A stretch of DNA of 64,000 nucleotides from an uncultured Clostridia bacterium (lineage in GTDB: Bacteria > Bacillota > Clostridia > Oscillospirales > Ruminococcaceae), in the NCBI GenBank assembly GCA_947627465.1, contig CANQWD010000006.1, positions 1 to 64,000 on the forward strand, in the 5' to 3' direction. Numbering within the stretch: the stretch's first letter is position 1; the number at the start of each line of letters is the position of its first letter. The position numbers were made by a program, and so were the translations under genes. The notes beneath the pieces were generated by a model. It did not search any database and was not told the origin of the DNA. It saw nothing but the letters and a program-made list of their open reading frames with translations. Positions 17,901 through 25,917 of this stretch are shown one piece after another.

Positions 17901-18890
17901 ATGTTTTGTCCCAAATGCGGAAAAGAGATCGATGATAACGCGACATTTTGCGGCTTTTGCGGTACGCCTTTGAAATCCGAGATAAATGAGGTGAGCGTCG
18001 GCGCTCCTCAAACTGTTCCTCAGCCGACTGTTTCTCAAATGACTGCTCCTCAGGCGGCGGTTCCTCAGCCGACAGCTCCTCAAATGACCGCACCTCAGGC
18101 GGCGATTCCTCAGCCGACGGCTCCTCAAATGACCGCACCTCAGGCGGCGGTTCCTCAGCCGACGGCTCCTCAAATGACCGCACCTCAGGCGGCGGTTCCT
18201 CAGCCGACGGCTCCTCAAATGACCGCACCTCAGGCGGCGGTTCCCCAGCCGACAGCTCCTCAAATGACCGCACCTCAAGCGCCGATCTTCCAACAGACAA
18301 CACCGCAAGGTGTTACTCAATTCGGCGCGCCCCAAGCAACTCCATCGGCGGGTTTCAATTTAAATTTGGCTCCTAAGACCATTGATCTTATTAACAAGGT
18401 GATCAGAGGTGCGCTCGTTTTGCTTAGCCTTTTGATACTTATCGGATCCATCGGCACAATGGCTTCCGCAGGTTCCGTTGTATCTGTTTTCTCCGGAAAT
18501 ACTGCCGCTGCGGAGTTGGGTGCAAAAAGTTTGATCCCGTTTATGAACCTTGCGCGCGTTCCCGCTATAATCGCGTTCTCGTTGTCTGTTTTGGGACTTG
18601 TGTTTACGATACTCACTAAACAAAAATCCCTGTTTTCGTATGTTTGCGCGGGCGTCGGAGTAATAATGTTTGTGTTCAACTTTGTTATGTATGGCGGGGC
18701 GTTGTCTTTCGGAACATCTTTGTACAGTTCTGCATTCTCAGCCATGTTGGGCGTTGCAGATACCCCCAGCATAGGCGGGATAGTTGTGGGCGGCATATTC
18801 CTTATTATATGCGCAGTTGCAATGGCGGTGGCGTCGTTGGTAATTCTTTTGAATAAGGAAAGCATTGTAAAATTTCGTCCCAAATATTGA
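17901..18890 (+). CDS. Zinc-ribbon membrane protein with 15-residue Pro/Gln repeats
   Basis: 329 residues. An N-terminal zinc ribbon (FCPKCGKEIDDNATFCGFCG) is followed by five or more 15-residue repeats of the VPQPTAPQMTAPQAA type, then about four membrane helices (starting near VIRGALVLLSLLILIG, IPAIIAFSLSVLGLVF-like, YVCAGVGVIMFVFNF and GIVVGGIFLIICAVAMA). The zinc ribbon and repeats would be cytoplasmic. GGAGG lies 8 nt before the ATG. The family is common in clostridia without a known function. Confidence 0.75.
   Translation: MFCPKCGKEIDDNATFCGFCGTPLKSEINEVSVGAPQTVPQPTVSQMTAPQAAVPQPTAPQMTAPQAAIPQPTAPQMTAPQAAVPQPTAPQMTAPQAAVPQPTAPQMTAPQAAVPQPTAPQMTAPQAPIFQQTTPQGVTQFGAPQATPSAGFNLNLAPKTIDLINKVIRGALVLLSLLILIGSIGTMASAGSVVSVFSGNTAAAELGAKSLIPFMNLARVPAIIAFSLSVLGLVFTILTKQKSLFSYVCAGVGVIMFVFNFVMYGGALSFGTSLYSSAFSAMLGVADTPSIGGIVVGGIFLIICAVAMAVASLVILLNKESIVKFRPKY
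18011..18285 (+). repeat. 45-bp coding repeats in the zinc-ribbon gene
   Basis: Successive 45-bp units encode P-x-A-A-V/I-P-Q-P-T-A-P-Q-M-T-A. The inner copies are nearly identical in DNA, which points to recent slippage or unequal exchange. Confidence 0.85.
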
Positions 18891-18902
18891 TTGATTTATA
18901 GA

Positions 18903-18940
18903 AATCCGCACGGAAACGATTTCCGCGCGGATTCTTTATT
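18903..18940. terminator. Terminator after the zinc-ribbon gene
   Basis: 14-nt arms AATCCGCACGGAAA and TTTCCGCGCGGATT (one mismatch) around a CGA loop, then TCTTTATTTTT. It lies at the 3' ends of two convergent genes. Confidence 0.8.
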
Positions 18941-19415
18941 TTTCCACGGTGATAATGGGGTAGCCGTCAATGTAAGGCTTAACAATATCAGGATGCTTTC
19001 GTGCTTCGGCAAACAGTTCACCGGCAAATCCGTCGGAGTTTACGAATTCTGTGAGCGTTTTCAGCGGAAGCGAAAACACGGTATCGCAAACGGGAGACAC
19101 AGTTATAACGAGCTTTTCTCCCAATTTGTTCACTCGAAACGGCCAAACGGCACAGTCGAACGGCTTCAAATCGCCTAGTGTACAGCCGTTTTCGGAGAGC
19201 GCAGGGCAGTAAGAGATCTCATTGCCGTTGAATTTCATATCAAACACGAACTCCTCACCACGCGTTATAAGTTTCACGCCAAGTTTTTCCTCGACGCTTT
19301 CGCGGAGTTCTCGAAAAATAATCGGGATCTCCCATTTGTCACTGTCTACAAAACCGCAGCAAACGCGGCATTTTCCACAGGAGCTCTGCGACAAAATTTT
19401 ATTAAGCTTGCTCAT
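18936..19415 (-). CDS. YkgJ-family cysteine-cluster protein
   Basis: 159 residues with the family pattern: an N-terminal CGKCRVCCG cluster, then CPAL...CTLGDLKPFDCAVWP and a later SPVCD. Members bind zinc or an iron-sulfur cluster through these cysteines; the reaction is unknown. ATG 19415 overlaps the stop of a small upstream ORF (ATGA) and has AGGAG inside that ORF, so translation is probably coupled. Confidence 0.75.
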   Translation of the reverse strand: MSKLNKILSQSSCGKCRVCCGFVDSDKWEIPIIFRELRESVEEKLGVKLITRGEEFVFDMKFNGNEISYCPALSENGCTLGDLKPFDCAVWPFRVNKLGEKLVITVSPVCDTVFSLPLKTLTEFVNSDGFAGELFAEARKHPDIVKPYIDGYPIITVEK

Positions 19416-19525
19416 TCCAATTCTCCTTTATCCCTCATGAATAGAAGCTGTCGTATTGTAAGATCGTACAGCTTTTGAATTCTCGCATTGAGACGACACT
19501 TTAATGACAGAACATATCTTTTCAT
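19412..19525 (-). CDS. Small coupled ORF (37 residues) upstream of the YkgJ-like gene
   Basis: This small frame begins MKRYVLSLKCRLNARIQKLY and ends MRDKGELE. An AAGGGG ribosome site lies about 8 nt before its ATG, a consensus promoter sits 22 bp further up, and its TGA overlaps the ATG of the next gene. These three signals together make it a likely real peptide or a translated leader. It is basic in the first half and has one Cys; no family is recognised. Confidence 0.55.
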   Translation of the reverse strand: MKRYVLSLKCRLNARIQKLYDLTIRQLLFMRDKGELE

Positions 19526-19546
19526 AAAGTAACCCCTTATTTTATT

Positions 19547-19575
19547 ATTTTACAATATATTTTGAATTTTGTCAA
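19547..19575 (-). promoter_or_regulatory. Promoter for the small ORF and YkgJ-like gene
   Basis: Minus strand: TTGACA (19570-19575), 17 bp, TAAAAT (19547-19552). The expected leader is only about 15 nt. Confidence 0.75.
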
Positions 19576-19732
19576 TATGACGCAGCGCTTTAGTTTGGTT
19601 CGATATGTTTCAAATATTTCGTAAATTTAGCTTATAACGTTTATTAAGCAAATGTGTGCTCGCGTATAAAATAATTTTGTGCCTGCTATAAAATTTTCAC
19701 CTATTTTTCACAGAAAATTTTGTCAAAATCAC

Positions 19733-19761
19733 TTGACATATTGAGAAAATAAAGGTATAAT
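19733..19761 (+). promoter_or_regulatory. Promoter for the MarR-family gene at 19852
   Basis: TTGACA (19733-19738), 17 bp, TATAAT (19756-19761). The interval between this and the divergent promoter at 19575 is AT-rich and shows nothing else. Confidence 0.85.
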
Positions 19762-19798
19762 ATATTAAGAAAAAGGTTTTTACTTAAAAGTTGATTTT

Positions 19799-19810
19799 AG
19801 CTAAATAGCT
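19799..19810. promoter_or_regulatory. Inverted repeat in the MarR gene leader
   Basis: AGCTA-AA-TAGCT lies about 30 nt downstream of the predicted transcription start. It could be an operator for the encoded regulator, but this is only suggestive. Confidence 0.3.
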
Positions 19811-19851
19811 TTTTATGTATATAAATTATAGGGAAACAAAGAGGGACAAAT

Positions 19852-20310
19852 ATGAAAACAACAAATAATAATACTTTAATGGTAAATGAAAACGATTCCA
19901 TAGCTGCGGTAAACGAAGCAAGCTATATGTTTGGCGTTTATGTGTGTCAAGAATTGGAGCGCATTGGTATGCGTTATTCCTATCGGCATATTATGAAGCC
20001 GCTTATGGAAAATGAAAGTCTGACACAGTTGGAATTGGTTAAAATCACCAATCTCAAGGCGCCGACTATCAGTATCACACTTCGCAATATGGAGCGTGAC
20101 GGGATTGTTCGCCGTGAAAAGAACGACAGCGATCGTCGTGAGACACATGTTTATATCACGGATAAAGGAAAAAAGATGTACGCGAAAGTACTGGCGGCTT
20201 TGGAAAAGGCTGAAAAGACAATGCTTAAAGGTTTAACAGAAAAAGAGCTTAAGGCAGTGTCTGCTTCGCTCAAAAAGATGAGCGAGAATTTAAAAACTGA
20301 GATCAAGTAA
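19852..20310 (+). CDS. MarR-family transcriptional regulator
   Basis: 152 residues with the winged helix: LTQLELVKITNLKAPTISIT (recognition helix), then MERDGIVRREKNDSDRRETH, the DxRxxxV/I-type wing typical of MarR. It binds palindromic operators as a dimer. GAGGGA precedes the ATG. It is monocistronic, with its own promoter and terminator, and convergent with the hydrogenase operon. Confidence 0.88.
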   Translation: MKTTNNNTLMVNENDSIAAVNEASYMFGVYVCQELERIGMRYSYRHIMKPLMENESLTQLELVKITNLKAPTISITLRNMERDGIVRREKNDSDRRETHVYITDKGKKMYAKVLAALEKAEKTMLKGLTEKELKAVSASLKKMSENLKTEIK

Positions 20311-20344
20311 ATTTTTCCTCTTATACGTTTTTTTATTATTTTTT

Positions 20345-20376
20345 GACTTCCGATCCCCCTCGGAAGTCTTTTTTTT
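20345..20376 (+). terminator. Terminator of the MarR gene
   Basis: GACTTCCGA/TCGGAAGTC perfect 9-bp stem followed by eight T. Confidence 0.9.
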
Positions 20377-20377
20377 A

Positions 20378-20404
20378 TAAAAAATCCCCGCCATAAGGCG
20401 GGGG
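20378..20404 (-). terminator. Terminator of the hydrogenase operon
   Basis: On the minus strand, CCCCGCC-TTAT-GGCGGGG is followed by ATTTTTT, 13 bp after the hydA stop. Confidence 0.9.
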
Positions 20405-20416
20405 TAAGTGTGTTGA

Positions 20417-21895
20417 TCAGTTGTGGTTGTGCTCGGGAAGTTTTACCATGCTGATAGCCTCGGAAATGGTTTTCTCCATAGCTTCTTTTCCGTATTTGTC
20501 GACCTCGGCTTTGTTCTTTTCGCCGTGAGTGAGACAGCCCGCGCCGCCGATACAGCCGCCGACGCATGCCATACCTTCGATAAAATTAGCGTCGAGCATA
20601 TTCTTTCCTTTTTTGAGAAGTGCAACTTTGCAAGCTTCGATGCCGTCGCAGGAAACAGCTTTAAGGTCGAAGTCGATGTTCTGCTCCTTAAGCGCCTGTT
20701 TTACCGCGTCAGCCAAGCCGCCGCTTCTCGCGAAAATACGTCCGAAGTAGGAAGCGTTGTCGAGAATATCCTCGTCGAGCGACTTCAAATCGATATCGCG
20801 GCTGTCGAACAGCGCTTGCAGTTCTTCAAATGTTATTACGGAGTCGATATACGGACGAACTTCCTCTTTCTGGAACTCCATTTTTTTCGCGGTGCACGGA
20901 CCTATGAAAATAACCTTGCTGTCGGGATCGGTAGATTTGATGTAACGCGCGATAGTGCCGGCAGGGGAGAGGTTGCTCGAAATGTGGTCTGCCATGTTCG
21001 GGAAGCTCTTGCGGATATAGTCCACGAAAGCGGGGCAGCAGCTTGAGGTGAGATAGTCGCCGCATTCGGAAAGCTCCTTGCTTTCCATCCAAGCCACCAT
21101 ATCCGCGCCGAGCGCCGCTTCAATAACCGTAAAGAAGCCCAACTCTTTAATGCCCTGAACCACCTGTCCGAGCTTTGCGTAGGAGAACTGCGAGCCTATC
21201 GCGGGAGCCACGAGCGCGTAAACCTTATACTTTTCGTTGTTCCGGCTCTTTTGAATCATATCGATAACATTGATGATGAACGACTTGTCGGTTATCGCGC
21301 CGAACGGGCACTGATAAACGCAAGCGCCGCAAGAAATACACTTGTCGTTGTCGATTTTTGCTGCCTTGTCCTCGTTCATGGAAATAGCGTTTACCTTGCA
21401 TGCGCTCATACACGGTCTCTTAAAGTTCATAATCGCGGAGTAGGGGCAGTTTTTCGCGCAAAGACCGCACTCGACGCATTTTGTCTTGTCGATGTGCGCC
21501 TTTTGGTTGTGGTCGAACGAGATAGCGCCCTTGCGGCAAGCGTCCTCGCAGCGGTGCGCCAAGCAGCCGCGGCAGGCGTTAGTGACTTCGTAGCCGCCCA
21601 TCGGACACTCGTCGCAAGCTGTTTCGATAACCTCAATAACATTGGGGTTATTTTTGTCGCCGCCCATAGCTATCTTCACACGTTCGCCTAAAATTGCGCG
21701 TTCTTTGTAAACACAGCAGCGCATTGTGGGAGTTTTGCCGGGAATTATAATCTTTGGGATATCGAGGACGTTCTCGAGGAGAGTGCCTTGCCAAGCTTCG
21801 CGGGCAACCTCGCGAAGCACCTTGTATTTCAGATACTGAACTTTTGTATCAAACTTGTAATCCTTTTTTGCCACGGGGGCGTTGTTGGTCTGCAT
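20417..21895 (-). CDS. Monomeric [FeFe] hydrogenase, catalytic (group B-like)
   Basis: 492 residues. The N-terminal half holds several Cys motifs for [4Fe-4S] clusters (CDECPMGGYEVTNACRGC, CVECGLCAKNCP, CISCGACVYQCP). The H-cluster motifs follow: TSSCCPAF (L1), GPCTAKKMEF (L2) and GMACVGGCIGGAG (L3). These variants match the group B type rather than the bifurcating HydA. It should reduce protons to H2 with reduced ferredoxin. It lies 12 bp after the phosphatase gene, at the end of the operon. It resembles, as I recall, HydA2 of Ruminococcus albus, which also neighbours a sensory hydrogenase. Confidence 0.88.
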   Translation of the reverse strand: MQTNNAPVAKKDYKFDTKVQYLKYKVLREVAREAWQGTLLENVLDIPKIIIPGKTPTMRCCVYKERAILGERVKIAMGGDKNNPNVIEVIETACDECPMGGYEVTNACRGCLAHRCEDACRKGAISFDHNQKAHIDKTKCVECGLCAKNCPYSAIMNFKRPCMSACKVNAISMNEDKAAKIDNDKCISCGACVYQCPFGAITDKSFIINVIDMIQKSRNNEKYKVYALVAPAIGSQFSYAKLGQVVQGIKELGFFTVIEAALGADMVAWMESKELSECGDYLTSSCCPAFVDYIRKSFPNMADHISSNLSPAGTIARYIKSTDPDSKVIFIGPCTAKKMEFQKEEVRPYIDSVITFEELQALFDSRDIDLKSLDEDILDNASYFGRIFARSGGLADAVKQALKEQNIDFDLKAVSCDGIEACKVALLKKGKNMLDANFIEGMACVGGCIGGAGCLTHGEKNKAEVDKYGKEAMEKTISEAISMVKLPEHNHN

Positions 21896-21907
21896 TTAGT
21901 ATTCTCC

Positions 21908-23080
21908 TTAGAAATAGTTTACCTTAATATTCTTGCCCATTTTTTTCAAACTTTCCGATAACTCGTTGACGAGCTGCATCTTAATGTTGAAATTAATAGG
22001 CAGATTGGGGTTTTGGTGAGCGGGATTGACAGCCCTTCCAACGTAGAAGTTGATGTCCGTCGCTTCCTCAAACAGCATACGCGATATCATTGCCGCGCCG
22101 TCCTGCTTGTAGTTCCATTGCTTGTAGCTCTCGTTGTCGGCGAGGTAGTCTTTCGCATACTCGTTGACGCGGTTTATCGTGATAACGCCTTCTGTCACCA
22201 AGTCTATGCCCTCGATAGTCGCCGTGGGCGGTATCTCGGGGTCAAAGTAGTTAATGTTGGGAATTATCGGCTTGTCTAAGTATTTCGACACGATAGTAGA
22301 GGTCGTGCCGCCGCAGACTATCCGCTTTCCGCCTTTAGAGAGAAACAGCGAAACCATTTTGTCGCAGTCGTTGCGGTCGGACGGCGGTCCTATCATCAGA
22401 TTTATCTGTTGTCGTGAACGAATTCTCACGGTAAGAGCGGTCGTATCGTCGCCCGGATTTCCTCCGTAGAGTTTCAAGCACTGATCGGTGAGCACGGTGG
22501 AAAGCGTTTTCGCGGTAAATCCCACGTCGGTGAGCGTTTCCATAAATTCGGCGATCTCTTTGCGCTCCCAACCGAAATTCAGGCTCATTCCCACTCCGGC
22601 GTGAATACAACCGTCGCTCATCGCGATAAACGTGTCGTTTTCTTGTATTTTCACACGCGCCTTGTGAATGATTTTGCCCTCAATGTTCAGCTCTTGGAAC
22701 GGATAATCGTATTGCTTGCCGTTGCGGTACATGATAACATCGGGGTTGTCGTAGCAAAGTATCTCGGCTTCCTCATTTTGAATGAGGTGTATTATCGTGA
22801 ACGTCGAGTATGCCACCTCGCGCACCTTACAGATCGGCAAGGTTGCCGCGATAGTCTTGACGCACTCCTCCAGAGCGATGCCTTGCGAAGTCATCGTCGC
22901 GATGATCTTTGATGTGAGCGTCGATAGAATGGACGCCTTAACGCCGCTTCCCAAGCCGTCCGCGAGTACGCAGACGGTAGAGTCGTCGCCCGTTTCGATT
23001 ATCTCGATATGATCTCCGCAAAGCTGTTCTCCAACGTGGTTCAGGCTTTTCCAGCCGATATCGGCACACAAATTATTCAT
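21908..23080 (-). CDS. SpoIIE/PP2C-type serine phosphatase with extra C-terminal domain
   Basis: 390 residues. Residues 1-220 form a PP2C-like phosphatase: CVLADGLGSGVKASIL near 40, AMSDGCIHAGVG near 153 and NPGDDTTALTVRI near 210 supply the metal-binding Asp residues. Residues 225-390 form a second conserved-looking region (IGPPSDRNDCDKMVSLFL, VCGGTTSTIVSKYL) that I cannot assign. The start overlaps the hydS stop by 8 nt, so the two are translated together. Phosphatases of this type accompany PAS-containing sensory [FeFe] hydrogenases, which suggests that it turns the hydrogenase signal into protein dephosphorylation. Confidence 0.82.
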   Translation of the reverse strand: MNNLCADIGWKSLNHVGEQLCGDHIEIIETGDDSTVCVLADGLGSGVKASILSTLTSKIIATMTSQGIALEECVKTIAATLPICKVREVAYSTFTIIHLIQNEEAEILCYDNPDVIMYRNGKQYDYPFQELNIEGKIIHKARVKIQENDTFIAMSDGCIHAGVGMSLNFGWERKEIAEFMETLTDVGFTAKTLSTVLTDQCLKLYGGNPGDDTTALTVRIRSRQQINLMIGPPSDRNDCDKMVSLFLSKGGKRIVCGGTTSTIVSKYLDKPIIPNINYFDPEIPPTATIEGIDLVTEGVITINRVNEYAKDYLADNESYKQWNYKQDGAAMISRMLFEEATDINFYVGRAVNPAHQNPNLPINFNIKMQLVNELSESLKKMGKNIKVNYF

Positions 23081-24749
23081 TGGCGATCGACTCCTTCAGT
23101 TTCATCAAAGCCACTTTGGTTTCCGCGGCGGTCTCGCCGAGCAGCGACGCGATCTCCTGAACGATACGCATTTGATTTTCGACGACCTTATCGGCGATAT
23201 CCGCGGTTGTGCGGCTTACGTCCTCCTTATGAACCTTTGCTTTTTCCTCGTCGGTAACGTCGCGCATAAGGCAGATGATAACGTGATACTCACGGTCGTA
23301 AAGTACCGTTTGTTCCACGTACTTATCATACTCGGTGAGATAGCAGCGCTCGTCGTGGACAGCTCTGCCGGTCTCCATAACTTCCATAAACACGCCCGGA
23401 TCGAGGATACGAATGACTTGTTCACCCATAACGTCCGAAGCTCTGTTAATATTCATCAGCTTCAGCGCCGCCTTGTTGATTTGTTGAATTTCAAGGTTTT
23501 CGTTAAGCGCTATGATAGCGTTCGGGGTATTCGAGATTATCGTGTCGGAGAAGCTTTCCGCCTTGTCTTTCAGGAACGGCAGACACATCGAGATATCCGC
23601 CTTGCCTTGATAGATCGCGACAGCTTTTTCGCGGCAGGTGTTATAGCCGCAGGAGCCGCAGTTCAATTCCTGTTCGGGGCGCGTTTTGCCCATCCTTTGA
23701 AGTATTTTTTCAAGCTCTTCCTCGGACGGAAACGCCGCCTTTGTCGGAATGACCAGCATATTCTTATGTAGTTCGTTTTTGTCGGGCTGAGCAACTACAA
23801 AATCCTCGTTGCCGGCGTATTTGTTGATGGACATAGCTGCCGAAACGGGCGATTTTTTGTATTTTTCCATTACGGGACCGTTCGCGCAGCTTCCCGGACA
23901 CGCCGACATCTCGATAAAGCAGTTATGCAGCTTGCCTTCAAGTATTTCGGCAAGAGCCTCTTTGCAGTTTTCCACGCCGTCAAAAACCAGATAAGAGTAA
24001 TTCGGATCGCGTTCCCGCATTGTGCGCAAAATTCCTCCCGACGTCGGGAAAAGTCTCGCGCGGCTTTGGTTGTTGGAATCCATATTCTTTTCGAGCGTTA
24101 TTCCCGCTTCCTTGAACCATTCGGTCAGCTCCTCGAACGTCAAAACGTCGTCGGTATAGTCGGCGTAGCGCGCTGCTTCTTCCTTTTTGGAAACGCACGG
24201 ACCGATAAACACGGTCTTGCAGCCGGGATAGCGTTTTTTCAGATCCTGGCAGTGAGCCTGCATAGGCGACAGCACGTCGGCAAGATAGGGAAGCGCTTCG
24301 GGGTAGTGCTTTTGAATAAGCAGATTAACCGAATTACAGCACGACGATATGATAATGTTGCGTTTGTCCTCGCGAACAAGACGTTCATATTCGGTTTTGA
24401 CGATCGTCGCGCCGATGGCGGTCTCCTCCGCGCCCGCGAAGCCCAGCTTTTTAAGCGCCGCGGTGATAGATTCTATGCCGACTCCGTCATAGTTTGCCAC
24501 AAACGAGGGCGCAAGCGACGCGTAGACCTTTTCGCCCGACTCGATAAAGTACTTAACGCGCTCCGTGGAGTCGGCGATCTCTTTGGCGTCCTGCGGGCAA
24601 ACCACAAAACACTGTCCGCAGAGGATGCACTCGTCCGCGATGATATTCGCTTGATTTCCCGAAAATCTTATCGATTTAACGGGGCAATGCCTTATGCATT
24701 TGTAACAGTTTTTGCAGTTGGATTTTTTCAGTTTCAAGAATTCTGCCAT
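23073..24749 (-). CDS. hydS: Sensory-type [FeFe] hydrogenase with PAS domain (HydS-like, group C)
   Basis: 558 residues. Domains in order: two [4Fe-4S] motifs (CKNCYKCIRHCP, CILCGQCFVVCP), an H-cluster domain with modified loops (SSCCNSVNLLI, GPCVSKKEE, MSACPGSCANGP), an extra Cys cluster (CGSCGYNTCREKA...MC), then a PAS domain (ISNTPNAIIALNENLEIQQI) and a C-terminal helical segment. The L1 Pro is replaced by Asn, and L3 has SCANG in place of the usual GGCxxG. Group C enzymes are thought to sense H2 or redox state rather than evolve H2. The start ATG 24749 has GGAG 8 nt upstream. The gene overlaps the phosphatase gene. Confidence 0.85.
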   Translation of the reverse strand: MAEFLKLKKSNCKNCYKCIRHCPVKSIRFSGNQANIIADECILCGQCFVVCPQDAKEIADSTERVKYFIESGEKVYASLAPSFVANYDGVGIESITAALKKLGFAGAEETAIGATIVKTEYERLVREDKRNIIISSCCNSVNLLIQKHYPEALPYLADVLSPMQAHCQDLKKRYPGCKTVFIGPCVSKKEEAARYADYTDDVLTFEELTEWFKEAGITLEKNMDSNNQSRARLFPTSGGILRTMRERDPNYSYLVFDGVENCKEALAEILEGKLHNCFIEMSACPGSCANGPVMEKYKKSPVSAAMSINKYAGNEDFVVAQPDKNELHKNMLVIPTKAAFPSEEELEKILQRMGKTRPEQELNCGSCGYNTCREKAVAIYQGKADISMCLPFLKDKAESFSDTIISNTPNAIIALNENLEIQQINKAALKLMNINRASDVMGEQVIRILDPGVFMEVMETGRAVHDERCYLTEYDKYVEQTVLYDREYHVIICLMRDVTDEEKAKVHKEDVSRTTADIADKVVENQMRIVQEIASLLGETAAETKVALMKLKESIANE

Positions 24750-24823
24750 AACCAAAACTCCTTATGTGAATGTCAAGCCGTCCAAATCGCTGAATATGAC
24801 CGGCGGCTTTACCTTATTCCGAA

Positions 24824-24853
24824 TTTCCCGCTACAAGGATTTGCAGCGGGAAA
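24824..24853 (-). other. Intercistronic hairpin between the ferredoxin-like gene and hydS
   Basis: Perfect 9-bp arms TTTCCCGCT and AGCGGGAAA with a 12-nt loop, without a T-tract. It may set mRNA processing or stability within the operon. Confidence 0.5.
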
Positions 24854-24877
24854 CACAGATGTTAATTAAAAATCAAA

Positions 24878-25117
24878 TCAAACCTTTGCAAGGATCTCGG
24901 TCTTAAAGAAATCCTCAACGGTGTCGGGTGATACGGAGAAATTCTTGTCGTCAACGGTGACGCACACTCCGTTCTGGCAGTTGTTCATGCAGAACGTGCC
25001 GCCAAGCTCGACCTTGTCTTTAAGGTTGTTTTCGCCAATGAGATACTGCAAGCCCTCAACAACGCGGCGGGAGCCTTTAAGGTGGCAGGAGCTTCCGATA
25101 CATACGGTAACTTTCAT
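24878..25117 (-). CDS. [2Fe-2S] thioredoxin-like ferredoxin
   Basis: 79 residues. Four cysteines in the arrangement of the NuoE/HydC thioredoxin-like [2Fe-2S] fold: CIGSSCHLKGS at the N-terminus and GTFCMNNCQNGVCV near residue 42. It is a small electron carrier or docking protein, probably for one of the hydrogenases of the same operon. AGGAGG precedes the ATG. It sits 18 bp after the kinase gene. Confidence 0.85.
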   Translation of the reverse strand: MKVTVCIGSSCHLKGSRRVVEGLQYLIGENNLKDKVELGGTFCMNNCQNGVCVTVDDKNFSVSPDTVEDFFKTEILAKV

Positions 25118-25135
25118 AGTTTTTTCCTCCTAAAA

Positions 25136-25882
25136 TCAGTCGTATTCAACAACATTTACCCAGTCAAGCAGGAATTCGCGTTCTTCCTTTTTGCCCTTAA
25201 CGGACTGCGAAGCCGCAACAATGGGCATCCACTGCTGGATATACTGCTTAGCAGTATCGCTCTTTTTGCAGAACAGATCGAGATACTTATCCGCAAGCTC
25301 CAATTCGCCCTGAAGCTTGAACAGAAGATAGGTTCTCGCAACGTCAGCGGAAGCGTTTCCTTGAGTAACATGGCTCCAGTCAAGGATGAACGGAGTACCG
25401 TCATCCTTGATTATGATGTTCGAGGGGTTGAAGTCGCCGTGGCACACCTTGTTGTGCTTAGGCATAGATTCAAGACGGGTGTGCAGCTCGTAGCGCGTGG
25501 TAGCGTCGAGATCCGCCTCGGTAATTTTTCTGTTCATCTTGTCCTTGAGCTTGTTAAGCATAGGGCAGGTGCAGGAGTGAACTTTCATTTGCAGATCGAC
25601 GAACATTTCAAGATATTCGTCCATTTTTGCGGGGTTATCTTTCATAAGCTGCTCAAGCGACTTACCCTCGATATACTCATAAACGATAGCCCACTTGCCC
25701 TCAACGGTCTTTACCTCGAGAATCTTGGGAACGTTGATACCGATATTCTCAACACGGGCTTGGTTCAAAGCCTCATTCAATACGTCATATTTCGCGTAAT
25801 CGGGGTCGAACACCTTAACGGCGGTGTCACCCTCACGGTAAACCGTTTTGCGTGTGCGAACGGCAATAATTCTATCGGACAT
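25136..25882 (-). CDS. Aminoglycoside-phosphotransferase-fold kinase
   Basis: 248 residues of the APH/choline-kinase fold. The catalytic loop is CHGDFNPSNIII near residue 145 and the metal-binding motif is FILDWSHV near 168. The N-lobe has DTAVKVF with the likely ATP-contacting Lys. Because the neighbours are energy-metabolism genes and a phosphatase, a small-molecule or protein substrate is more likely than an antibiotic. It pairs naturally with the PP2C phosphatase of the same operon. AGGAGG precedes the start. Confidence 0.75.
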   Translation of the reverse strand: MSDRIIAVRTRKTVYREGDTAVKVFDPDYAKYDVLNEALNQARVENIGINVPKILEVKTVEGKWAIVYEYIEGKSLEQLMKDNPAKMDEYLEMFVDLQMKVHSCTCPMLNKLKDKMNRKITEADLDATTRYELHTRLESMPKHNKVCHGDFNPSNIIIKDDGTPFILDWSHVTQGNASADVARTYLLFKLQGELELADKYLDLFCKKSDTAKQYIQQWMPIVAASQSVKGKKEEREFLLDWVNVVEYD

Positions 25883-25917
25883 AGCCTTTTCCTCCTAAAA
25901 TCTTTTATTTTACGCGC

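Noticed and set aside
17829..18335. Arg/Leu-rich repeat protein on the minus strand
   Set aside because: It is the complement of the 45-bp repeats of the zinc-ribbon gene, which has the ribosome site and a meaningful product.
23925..24869. 314-codon open frame opposite hydS
   Set aside because: It mirrors the hydrogenase coding strand and shows no domain; no promoter or ribosome site.
25136..25882. Aminoglycoside resistance gene
   Set aside because: The fold matches, but context within a fermentation operon and lack of resemblance to a named resistance enzyme argue against it.
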